Assembly (NCBI GenBank): GCA_016708725.1
Contig: JADJFE010000003.1
Location: forward strand, 124,001-188,000
From: Candidatus Aalborgicola bjergmarkensis
Lineage (GTDB): Bacteria > Pseudomonadota > Gammaproteobacteria > Burkholderiales > Burkholderiaceae_C
Direction of reading: 5' to 3'
Length of the DNA stretch: 64,000 nt
Shown: in pieces, positions 50,024-57,347 of the stretch
Numbering within the stretch: position 1 is the first letter of the stretch
Layout of the letters: each line of letters begins with the position of its first letter
The notes under the pieces: model-generated
Told to the model about the DNA's origin: nothing
The model's input: the letters and a program-made list of their open reading frames with translations, nothing else
Database searches by the model: none
Program-made: the position numbers and the translations under genes

Positions 50024-50460
50024 CACATTTCCCCTTGGTTTAACTGTTGCAAGAACTCCACCGGGGTGAGCACCGGCAGCGCGAATTTCCGGGCGGCTTC
50101 AAAGTCGCCCCCATTAAAAGTCACCAGCGCTCCAGCCCGACCGTTGAGTGCCGTCTCCAGCACCATCTCATCCGCTGCGTCACGCAGTTGTGGGCGCCAG
50201 AGGTAATACAGATGAACCGGCTCAACCCGCAACACCAGAGCATCCAGAAAGGCATCCACGCTGACCACACTGCGCTGCCCCTGGGCCAACCGCTCGGGCC
50301 GCTTCAACACCGCTTCGTATTCCAAAAACAAGGGAACCGAAGCCAGCATGCAAAACTGATTGGCGCGCAAAGCATCCAGCAAGGCAAACGCTGCACCGTT
50401 GCGGCTACACGCCACCGCCGCCAACACATTGGTATCCAACACCACACGCTGAAGTTTCAT
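50023..50460 (-). CDS. PIN-domain toxin (COG1569 type)
   Basis: The start is ATG 50460, at the edge of repeat copy d. The 145-residue protein has PIN residues Asp in QRVVLDTNVLAAVACSRNG, Glu in LFLEYEAVLKRP, Asp in DAADEMVLETAL and Asp in NGGDFEAARKF. This is the set of the PIN_3/COG1569 putative toxin group. Its start codon directly abuts the palindrome ATATCATCGGCGATAT, the probable operator. Confidence 0.88.
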   Translation of the reverse strand: MKLQRVVLDTNVLAAVACSRNGAAFALLDALRANQFCMLASVPLFLEYEAVLKRPERLAQGQRSVVSVDAFLDALVLRVEPVHLYYLWRPQLRDAADEMVLETALNGRAGALVTFNGGDFEAARKFALPVLTPVEFLQQLNQGEM

Positions 50461-50602
50461 ATCGCCGATGATATTACAAATGCAAAAATCGCACGACAAA
50501 CCCCTCCTGCAAGCCCCGATGGCACGTTTTTAGCCTCGATTTGACCCCAAATCAGGCATCAAATCAGCCCGTAGCCCCCGTGGGACAAGCGGGGGCAGCT
50601 AT
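50455..50602 (+). repeat. Composite repeat, copy d, with toxin operator
   Basis: It has the palindrome at 50459-50474 next to the toxin start, the linker with TACAAATGCAAAAATCG, and the hairpin repeat to 50602. It is the only copy joined to an intact toxin gene. The palindrome is conserved in all four copies, with one base pair changed here, which fits a binding site. Confidence 0.85.
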
Positions 50603-50626
50603 CAAAAAGAGAGTTGAAGCACATGC

Positions 50627-51442
50627 TCAAAACCGGACCAGCGTGGGCCGCGTCCCCGGACTGATGAGTTTCGACCCCAGCAGCCAGGAGAAAACCGAAT
50701 CCACCGTGACCGTCTCGATGCGATCCGTGAATCGTTTTTCGTTCGGATGGTCATCAAAAGCCACGTTGGCCTCCGTCACGCGCGCGCCCAGGCGCGTGAG
50801 CATGCCCAGCGCCAGGGTTGTGGGCTGGTAACCCTTGATGTTCAGCCACTCCTGCGCCTTTTCCCGCGAGGTGACATCGGGCTCCATCGCCGCAGCCAGG
50901 GTCTCGATGGCCCACTGGTTGGACTGCTGGTATTTCAGTCCCCGGTAGTAACTGACAATGCTATACGGTCTGTGGTGCATGCCGATGGCCCGAGCCGGGT
51001 CTTGCAACAGCTGCAACACGTTCTCCTGCACCTGTGGCGAGGGTGCCAGCCAGACCGCTTCGTATTTCCACAAATCATCGAGAAAGAAATCGCCCAGACC
51101 CTGGCGGTAAATCGCCGAGTGGCTGGTGCCGCATTCATTGAGCTTATGCAACACCCGCCAGGTAAGCCCTCCCTGCCCGTCATCAACCTGGTAGGCAAGG
51201 CCCAGATGCGAATAACGCACGCCGTATTTGCTCAGGTCCTGCCCGGCGCGGGCTAAAAATACCACTTTATGGCCGCTGGCGTTCAGCGAATTCAGCGTTT
51301 TTTCGGCCAGGGTCAAACCACGCTCCATGATTTGCGCAGTCACTTTCTTGCCGTCACACGAACGGCCCGCCAGTGCGGGTGTCGATAGGCACACCGAACA
51401 CAACAGCAACCATGCCGACGCCAGTTTTTTGGGGATACGCAT
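50627..51442 (-). CDS. DUF2145-family exported protein
   Basis: This 271-residue protein has a signal peptide (WLLLCSVCLSTPALA, cleavage near Ala25) and the features I recall for DUF2145: Cys after the signal (RSCDGKK), HLGLAYQVDD, LNECGT, then QSNQWAIETLAAAM. Function is unknown. It is probably periplasmic. Twenty bases separate it from the small exported protein upstream, so they likely form one operon. Confidence 0.85.
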   Translation of the reverse strand: MRIPKKLASAWLLLCSVCLSTPALAGRSCDGKKVTAQIMERGLTLAEKTLNSLNASGHKVVFLARAGQDLSKYGVRYSHLGLAYQVDDGQGGLTWRVLHKLNECGTSHSAIYRQGLGDFFLDDLWKYEAVWLAPSPQVQENVLQLLQDPARAIGMHHRPYSIVSYYRGLKYQQSNQWAIETLAAAMEPDVTSREKAQEWLNIKGYQPTTLALGMLTRLGARVTEANVAFDDHPNEKRFTDRIETVTVDSVFSWLLGSKLISPGTRPTLVRF

Positions 51443-51462
51443 ACTCTCAGACTCCTGTTCTT

Positions 51463-51903
51463 CTACCGCGTCAGCCGTTCGTTGTGCAGCAACGCCCGCC
51501 CCAGGGCATTCGGAATAAAGGCAACCGCTTCGCCCGCAGCGGACAGGATCACACCGGCAGCAACCACACTGACAACCACCGAAGCCCCGACCACCATGGA
51601 GGCACCCGCGACACCCTTGCCAACGATTTCAATACTGGCCTGGGCACCATCCGAGGCCCGCTCCAGCACGTACAGCGTGCCACGCGCCGTTTTTTCCACC
51701 GCCTTGATGACCAGCACCGCACCGGCGGTAGACAACACCACGGGTATGGCAACGACCGCCCCGGCGGCAGCGCTGGCGCCCACCACCACAGAGGCCACGG
51801 GCAAGGCCGACAAGGCACTCAGTTCCGACTGGGCACGCGCTGGAATGCTGGCTCCCAGCAGCAAGGTACCCGCAATCCAGCAAGCAGCAAAAGTGATTTT
51901 CAT
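51463..51903 (-). CDS. Small exported Ala/Val-rich hypothetical protein
   Basis: This 146-residue protein has a signal peptide (AACWIAGTLLLGASIPARAQ) and is then mostly small hydrophobic residues. Two stretches (VVVGASAAAGAVVAIPVVLS and MVVGASVVVSVVAAGVILSA) could be membrane segments. It is not recognised as a known family. Its stop lies just before the DUF2145 gene, and its start 21 bases after the YiaAB-like gene; all three read leftward. Confidence 0.75.
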   Translation of the reverse strand: MKITFAACWIAGTLLLGASIPARAQSELSALSALPVASVVVGASAAAGAVVAIPVVLSTAGAVLVIKAVEKTARGTLYVLERASDGAQASIEIVGKGVAGASMVVGASVVVSVVAAGVILSAAGEAVAFIPNALGRALLHNERLTR

Positions 51904-51924
51904 AATGGTCCCCTTATGGTTGGT

Positions 51925-52428
51925 TCAAGCCTGGTTCATATCCGCATTCCTGGCAGCAGGTTGCGCCGACGCGCGGGCAGAACGCGCAGACGCTGCCAGT
52001 GCAGCTTCGCTCAAATCGGCCTCGTGCCGGTCACGCAGGGTTTTTGCCAGTGTAAAGCTACAGGTGATGAGGTAGAGCCAGCTTACGCCCAGAAATGCCT
52101 TGTACGTTTCGTTGATTTCCATGCGCACCAGGCCCCAGCCGGTGAGCGTCATCGCCAACAGAAAACCGCCCCAGACAACCAGCTGAAACATCGGTGTGTC
52201 ATCCTTGCGGTCATTTTGCTCGGCACTTTTCTGTGCGTCACGCAGGTATTTGGACAAAACAAAGACCATGGACAGGCAAAACAGATAGCCCATGAACATG
52301 AAGGCCCGGTCAATATCGGTGCCCGGCAGGAAGGATAAACCCACAGCGCACAGAAACGCTGCGATCAGGAAAGATATCCAGACCTGCATCTGCCACGCTT
52401 TCGAGTCACGGTGAATAATGGTTGGCAT
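51925..52428 (-). CDS. YiaA/YiaB-family inner membrane protein
   Basis: The start ATG 52428 gives a 167-residue protein beginning MPTIIHRDSKAWQMQVWISF; the longer frame has no family support. Four membrane segments occur in two pairs, matching the duplicated YiaAB two-helix unit (the second pair near QLVVWGGFLLAMTLTGWGLV). The C-terminal tail is Ala/Arg-rich. Function is unknown. The gap 52429-52662 before the next gene shows no further feature. Confidence 0.85.
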   Translation of the reverse strand: MPTIIHRDSKAWQMQVWISFLIAAFLCAVGLSFLPGTDIDRAFMFMGYLFCLSMVFVLSKYLRDAQKSAEQNDRKDDTPMFQLVVWGGFLLAMTLTGWGLVRMEINETYKAFLGVSWLYLITCSFTLAKTLRDRHEADLSEAALAASARSARASAQPAARNADMNQA

Positions 52429-52662
52429 AGAAATGAAACCCTCAATAGTTGAAAAACGACCAGTCGTGCTGGCTGTGCACACTGCGCATTCTATGAAAGT
52501 GTTGCAAACCCTATCGTTTAGCCTGTCTACTCTAACCATATTCTGGTGAATGGAGTCCAATTCGCCCAGCGCATGGGAACACATACGCATCCGCTTGGTG
52601 GTTCTTCTTGCGCAACGAGGTGTACACGTTTGTGCACCGTTGATTCGAACGAGAGGTAACCC

Positions 52663-54207
52663 ATGAACACCGCAGTACTGATGAGCCCTGTAGACGAACC
52701 TGTTGCACCTGCTCCTGCTCCTGCTCCTGCATTAGCGCCTGAAGCTGAACCCAAAATTGAACCCCAGATGGCCTTGCTGCTGGAATTCACACAAAAAAAC
52801 CAATCCAGCGTCACCCCCAAGGAAATCAATGCCACCCTGGCATCGGTTCTGAAAAATTATGATGAACTGACGGCGCGTTATGCCGAAAACAGCGAAAAAA
52901 TAGACGCCGAACTGGAAAACATCCGGCAAAACGGCTCTGCTGTCTCTGAACAATTGCAGCAGCTGCACGCCGACTTGCAACAACAAAGGCAAGCATTTAC
53001 CGCCCTGGAAACCAGCACCAGCCAAAGCGTGCAAACGCTACAAAATGACCTGGAAATCCGGCTCAACGAAAATAATACCCAGTGGCAAGGGCAGCTGACA
53101 GACCTGCACAGCACACTCGATGGCAACATCAGCGCACTCGACACGCGCATTACCGCCCTCAATGGACTGCTGGAAACGCAAGAACGCATCATCCGTGAAC
53201 AAAGCACGCGCCTGGACCAGTTCAACGCCGCACAAGAGTTGCTCGATACCGCCACACGCGGCAACCGCAGCCGCATTGAAGTGGTGCGCGAACAGGCAGA
53301 AAACCAGCACGCCGTCCTCCAGACACAGATTGCGGGCTTGCGTGCCCTGCAAAACGAGCGCTATGCCGAATTCCAGAAAGTGCAAACTCTCGTCGATGAG
53401 CTGCATGCCCTGCAGCAATCACACTATGCCGAACTCCAGAAGCTGCGCAGCAGCGTGGATGGCCTGCGCATCGAAACGCAGCGTATCGACCAGAATGTCC
53501 AGCACGTATCCACTGAACTTGCAACCACAACCGCCCAGACACATTCCCGCTTCAAGAAAACCCACGGCGCCATGCTGGCCGTGCTGGCGCTGAGCGTAGC
53601 GGGCTTTGCACTGGTCAAATGGGCACCCGCCTTTGCACCGGCCAGCACCAGCCAGTCGGTTGCACAACTGGATCGGCAAGTCGATATCGTCGGCGCCCAG
53701 GTGGACACCCAGATCAACGAGTTGACTGCACTCAAGGAAGCGTCCATTGCCCAGGAAGCGAAGCTCACGGCGCAAGAAACGAAGATAAGCGCACTATCGG
53801 GTCAGGTTGTGCATCTGGAAAACAGCTACAACGACCTCGGCAAGTCGGTGCAAACCCTGCGCGCTGCCACACTGGCGGCAGCCGTTGGCGACCCCAGTAG
53901 TTTCCCGGCCCATGACAGCCGCTGGTTACTGGCACAAAACCCGAAAGCCTACACCGTGCAACTGCTCAGTGCCGACGACCCTGCGGAGATGACCAAGTTC
54001 ATCGCCAGCAGCGAAGGCCAGTTCGCCGAGATCGGATTGGCATATTCGGTCACGCAACGTGAAGCGCGTGAGCGTTACAACCTGTTCTACGGGATTTTTG
54101 ACGATGTAGCCCAGGCCCGCGCCGCCATTGACGAGCTACCGGCAAACCTGCGCGTCAACAAACCCTGGGTCCGCCGCGTGCAATCCGTACACGATGCCCT
54201 GCGGTAA
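52663..54207 (+). CDS. Coiled-coil membrane protein with C-terminal SPOR-like domain
   Basis: This 514-residue protein has an Ala-Pro-rich N-terminus (PAPAPAPALAPE), a long cytoplasmic-side coiled coil (~55-295), one membrane segment (~302-322, MLAVLALSVAGFALVKWAPA), a second coiled region and a C-terminal SPOR-like domain (~420-505, AYTVQLLSADDPAEMTKFI and YNLFYGIFDDVAQARAAIDE). SPOR domains bind denuded peptidoglycan at division sites, as in DamX. The topology, with the SPOR part outside, is a fair inference. Confidence 0.85.
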   Translation: MNTAVLMSPVDEPVAPAPAPAPALAPEAEPKIEPQMALLLEFTQKNQSSVTPKEINATLASVLKNYDELTARYAENSEKIDAELENIRQNGSAVSEQLQQLHADLQQQRQAFTALETSTSQSVQTLQNDLEIRLNENNTQWQGQLTDLHSTLDGNISALDTRITALNGLLETQERIIREQSTRLDQFNAAQELLDTATRGNRSRIEVVREQAENQHAVLQTQIAGLRALQNERYAEFQKVQTLVDELHALQQSHYAELQKLRSSVDGLRIETQRIDQNVQHVSTELATTTAQTHSRFKKTHGAMLAVLALSVAGFALVKWAPAFAPASTSQSVAQLDRQVDIVGAQVDTQINELTALKEASIAQEAKLTAQETKISALSGQVVHLENSYNDLGKSVQTLRAATLAAAVGDPSSFPAHDSRWLLAQNPKAYTVQLLSADDPAEMTKFIASSEGQFAEIGLAYSVTQREARERYNLFYGIFDDVAQARAAIDELPANLRVNKPWVRRVQSVHDALR

Positions 54208-54218
54208 AGCCATTAAAG

Positions 54219-55076
54219 CTATGCCAGCAAAGCCCCCAGGCGGGGCAAAGCCTGGCATGCGTTCTCACACGTAGCCTTCGCCAGAGCCTCGACCGTGATG
54301 CCGCGCAGCCCAGCCACTACGGTGGCAATGTGCGGCAACTCTGCTGGTTCGTTGCGGCCCTGCATGCTCCCCTCATTTCGTTCCTGCATGTTGACATAGC
54401 GCCATTGCGGCGGAATGTCGGGCGCGTCGGTTTCCAGAACGATGGCGTCCAGTGGCAGGGATTGCGCCAGGTGGCGTAGACGCGACGCACGCTCAAACGT
54501 GACGGCCCCACCAAACCCCAGTTTGAAACCCAGCTTGATAAATTCCTGCGCCTGCACCGCACTGCCATTGAAGGCGTGTGCTATTCCCGACCATCTATGC
54601 CCGGTTCGCGCCACCTGGCGCAAAGCCTGCAACACCCGGTCCACGGACCGGCGTACATGCAGCACCAATGGCAGATCGAAACGCTGCGCCAACTTGACCT
54701 GCGCGTCAAAAAAATCCTCTTGCCGCTCTCGCAAGGGCGCCTGGAGCAGCTCGGGAACAAAATAATCCAGCCCCACCTCCCCCACCGCCACCAGCCTGGC
54801 ATCCGCACAGTGGACCTCCAGGGCCTGCTGCAGGGTCTGAAGGTGTTCCACAGCGGCATGCCTGGTATACAAAGGGTGAATGCCCAGGCAGTAGCTATCC
54901 CCACCGGCATGGGCCATGGCGCGCACGGATTCAAAGTTGGCCACAGCCACGGCGGGAAGCACACAATGCAGCACACCAGCCGCACGGGCGCGCGAGCGTA
55001 CCGCCTGGCGATCCGGGTCGAATTCGCTGGCATCCAGGTGGCAATGGGTGTCGATCCAGTCAGGAATGTGTTCCAT
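54219..55076 (-). CDS. tatD: TatD-family metal-dependent hydrolase (DNase)
   Basis: This 285-residue protein has the metal-binding WIDTHCHLDA, the Glu in VAVGEVGLDYF, PLVLHVRRS and the final Asp in VLETDAPDIPP. The TatD/YcfH group includes 3'-5' DNA exonucleases and D-aminoacyl-tRNA deacylase-like enzymes; the exact member cannot be settled by eye. Its start overlaps the PAP2 gene end by 17 bases, and both read leftward. Confidence 0.9.
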   Translation of the reverse strand: MEHIPDWIDTHCHLDASEFDPDRQAVRSRARAAGVLHCVLPAVAVANFESVRAMAHAGGDSYCLGIHPLYTRHAAVEHLQTLQQALEVHCADARLVAVGEVGLDYFVPELLQAPLRERQEDFFDAQVKLAQRFDLPLVLHVRRSVDRVLQALRQVARTGHRWSGIAHAFNGSAVQAQEFIKLGFKLGFGGAVTFERASRLRHLAQSLPLDAIVLETDAPDIPPQWRYVNMQERNEGSMQGRNEPAELPHIATVVAGLRGITVEALAKATCENACQALPRLGALLA

Positions 55077-55875
55077 GGTTTTTCCTGATGACTACCCAGT
55101 TCTGGCGCACAAAACAAGCCAACGAGCTTGCTACCACCAGTACCAGCGCATATTGCACATGCCGGTTTTCCTCAAAGTCCTGCACTTCCAGCAACAGCAC
55201 ACCCCCGGCGATCAGCACCACCACAGCAAGCAGACGCAAACTCCAGGCCGTCGGCTGCATATGGGCCTCCCCCATACGCACCAGCAAACAGTTGCCCAGC
55301 ATGCCAGCGAACAAGCCCAGGCATAGCCCCACGGCCACATCGCCCGGCCAATGGGCGCCAACGGCGATACGCGACAAGCCCGTTCCAGCCGCCAGAACAA
55401 ACAGCCAGAGGTGGCGTCGGCGTCCCTTTGGCGGCAGGGCAAAGTAAATTGCCGAGGCCACCGCAAAGGCCGTCAGCGTGTGCCCGGAAGGCATGGAAAC
55501 GTTATGCAGGGTTTCGCCAATGATGCGCATATGGGCGTTGTCCACCACAGCCGCCGGACGCGGACTGAAGATCAAGGCCTTGCCAACACGGGCAAAAACA
55601 ATGGCAAAAGGCGCCGCACACAACCAGGCCCACAACAGGCGTGGCGCCAATACCAGTAGCGGCGCAGTCACACCCAGTATGCCCCATGCGTTGCCTAAAA
55701 GAGACAACCCCGTCCACACCGGCGCCGCCACCGGGGTGCAGAAGACATTGATCGCCAGGAACATGGCCGGTTCAAAGGTATGCAGCCACAGCGGCGCACC
55801 CAATACCAGCAACAAAGGTGGCAAACACCAGACCCAGCGCGCAATGGTAGTGGTGGATGGAGAAAAAATTGACAT
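55060..55875 (-). CDS. PAP2-family phosphatase
   Basis: The start ATG 55875 overlaps the glycosyltransferase stop by one base. The 271-residue membrane protein has the three PAP2 motifs: KALIFSPRP, PSGH (SMPSGHTLTAF) and SRIAVGAHWPGD. About six membrane segments are visible. Such enzymes dephosphorylate lipid carriers or phosphatidic acid. Linked to a glycosyltransferase, it may act on undecaprenyl (pyro)phosphate or a modified lipid A. Confidence 0.9.
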   Translation of the reverse strand: MSIFSPSTTTIARWVWCLPPLLLVLGAPLWLHTFEPAMFLAINVFCTPVAAPVWTGLSLLGNAWGILGVTAPLLVLAPRLLWAWLCAAPFAIVFARVGKALIFSPRPAAVVDNAHMRIIGETLHNVSMPSGHTLTAFAVASAIYFALPPKGRRRHLWLFVLAAGTGLSRIAVGAHWPGDVAVGLCLGLFAGMLGNCLLVRMGEAHMQPTAWSLRLLAVVVLIAGGVLLLEVQDFEENRHVQYALVLVVASSLACFVRQNWVVIRKNHGTHS

Positions 55876-57347
55876 CAAACCTTGCCCTGGGGTATGGGTT
55901 GCGGCGCACCGGACCAGTTGTGGCAAGCGTAGAAGCGGAATGTGGCCACCTCCACGCCCAGCCGCGCCACCGCTTGCGTATCCAATAACGTACAGGTGCC
56001 AAATCCATGTGATCCCAATGGCACTGTGTAGGACATCTGCGACCAATCCACCAACAGCGTGCTGCCCCCTGGCGGTAGATCACCCGCCCACAGATCAAAC
56101 TGGTCAAAGCGGTCCTGCAAAACATACACCGGCAAGGGGCGTGCATACCACCCCAGACGACTGGCCAGCGTCCAGTTTTGCACCCCCACACCCGTCAAAC
56201 CATGCTGCGCAGCCAATGCAAGGGCGCGCGCGCCAGCCTGATCCCAGCCATGCACGTCGGCAAACGGATTGGCAAAAGACCAGGAAAATGGCCAACCAGC
56301 CGTCAGCATCAAGCCCAAGGCAGCCACGCTTATCAGGCCCTGCACCCATGCCAAGGCCGTTCTCAACGCACGCCACCCCTTGTGTACCGTGTCTGCCAAA
56401 GCGAGTCCGGCAAACGGGGCCAGTGCCACCCAGGCCGGCGCCGTCCAGTGCGGCAGGCTGCTGCCGCCACCGGACAGGGCGGCAAAAACCGGAAAAGGTA
56501 TCAAAAAAAAGAGCGCCAAGGCCCGCCCAGCCTGACCAGTCTGCCCAAAGCAGCGAAACACACCCGCAAATCCCCACAGCAGCAAAGGCCCATACACCAG
56601 GAGCTGCAATAGGACAAACCGCAACACATGCACCCACTGCCAATCCCCCCCTGCCCCATGCCGTGCCTGATAGGTGAAGGAAATCCAATCCTGCCCATAG
56701 TTCCAATACACCACCGGAGTGACCAACAACACCGCAATCAGCACACTCCACCACAGCCAGCGTTGCGACACCAGCGCACGACCATGCACCAGCAGCAGAC
56801 AGCCGCCAAAAGCCAATGCCTGCAAGATAGCGGTGTATTTGCTCAAACCCGCAAAGCCCAGCACCAGCCCCACAGCCAGCCAGAGCCAGGCACGGTGCAA
56901 AGCCGTCGGCTCCATCAGCCTTTGCGTCAACCACATCAGTGCTGCTGTAAAAAATACCAGCAAGGTATCGGGCAACAACCCTATACCCAATACGTGGAAC
57001 AAGGGCGCCAATGCAAACACCAGCACCGCCCAATAACCCGCTCGGGACGTGGCCAAGGTGCCACTGTCACGATTGCTGGCTTGCAAGCGCTCGGCGACGG
57101 CATACACCAAAACGGCAGTCGCCAGCCAGAGCAGCTCGGGAAGCAGCCGCAACACGGCAGTCGGTGCATGCAGTGCTACCAGTGGCCATTGCACCCAGCC
57201 TACCAGGGGCGGATGGTCAAAATAGCTCCAATCGAGATGCGTTGCGTACAGCGCGTAGTGCGCCTCATCAACGGAAAGACCGACCAGTGCGCCAACGCAA
57301 AAATGAAGGGTGCAGGCAAAAGCCAGCACCACGCGCACATCAGACAC
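55875..57347 (-). CDS. GT-C glycosyltransferase, GT39/ArnT-like
   Basis: This 490-residue protein has about eleven membrane segments. The first periplasmic loop carries the catalytic-type acidic pair SVDEAHYALYATHLDWSYFD, then HPPLVGWVQWPL. This order (DEAxY, then DHPPL) is the ArnT/GT39 signature. It would transfer a sugar from a lipid carrier to lipid A, protein or glycan. It overlaps the kinase gene end by 8 bases. Confidence 0.9.
   Translation of the reverse strand: MSDVRVVLAFACTLHFCVGALVGLSVDEAHYALYATHLDWSYFDHPPLVGWVQWPLVALHAPTAVLRLLPELLWLATAVLVYAVAERLQASNRDSGTLATSRAGYWAVLVFALAPLFHVLGIGLLPDTLLVFFTAALMWLTQRLMEPTALHRAWLWLAVGLVLGFAGLSKYTAILQALAFGGCLLLVHGRALVSQRWLWWSVLIAVLLVTPVVYWNYGQDWISFTYQARHGAGGDWQWVHVLRFVLLQLLVYGPLLLWGFAGVFRCFGQTGQAGRALALFFLIPFPVFAALSGGGSSLPHWTAPAWVALAPFAGLALADTVHKGWRALRTALAWVQGLISVAALGLMLTAGWPFSWSFANPFADVHGWDQAGARALALAAQHGLTGVGVQNWTLASRLGWYARPLPVYVLQDRFDQFDLWAGDLPPGGSTLLVDWSQMSYTVPLGSHGFGTCTLLDTQAVARLGVEVATFRFYACHNWSGAPQPIPQGKV

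Noticed and set aside
55478..56677. A 399-residue protein opposite the PAP2 and glycosyltransferase genes
   Set aside because: It is Pro/Ala/Thr-rich without motifs and overlaps two well-supported membrane-protein genes.
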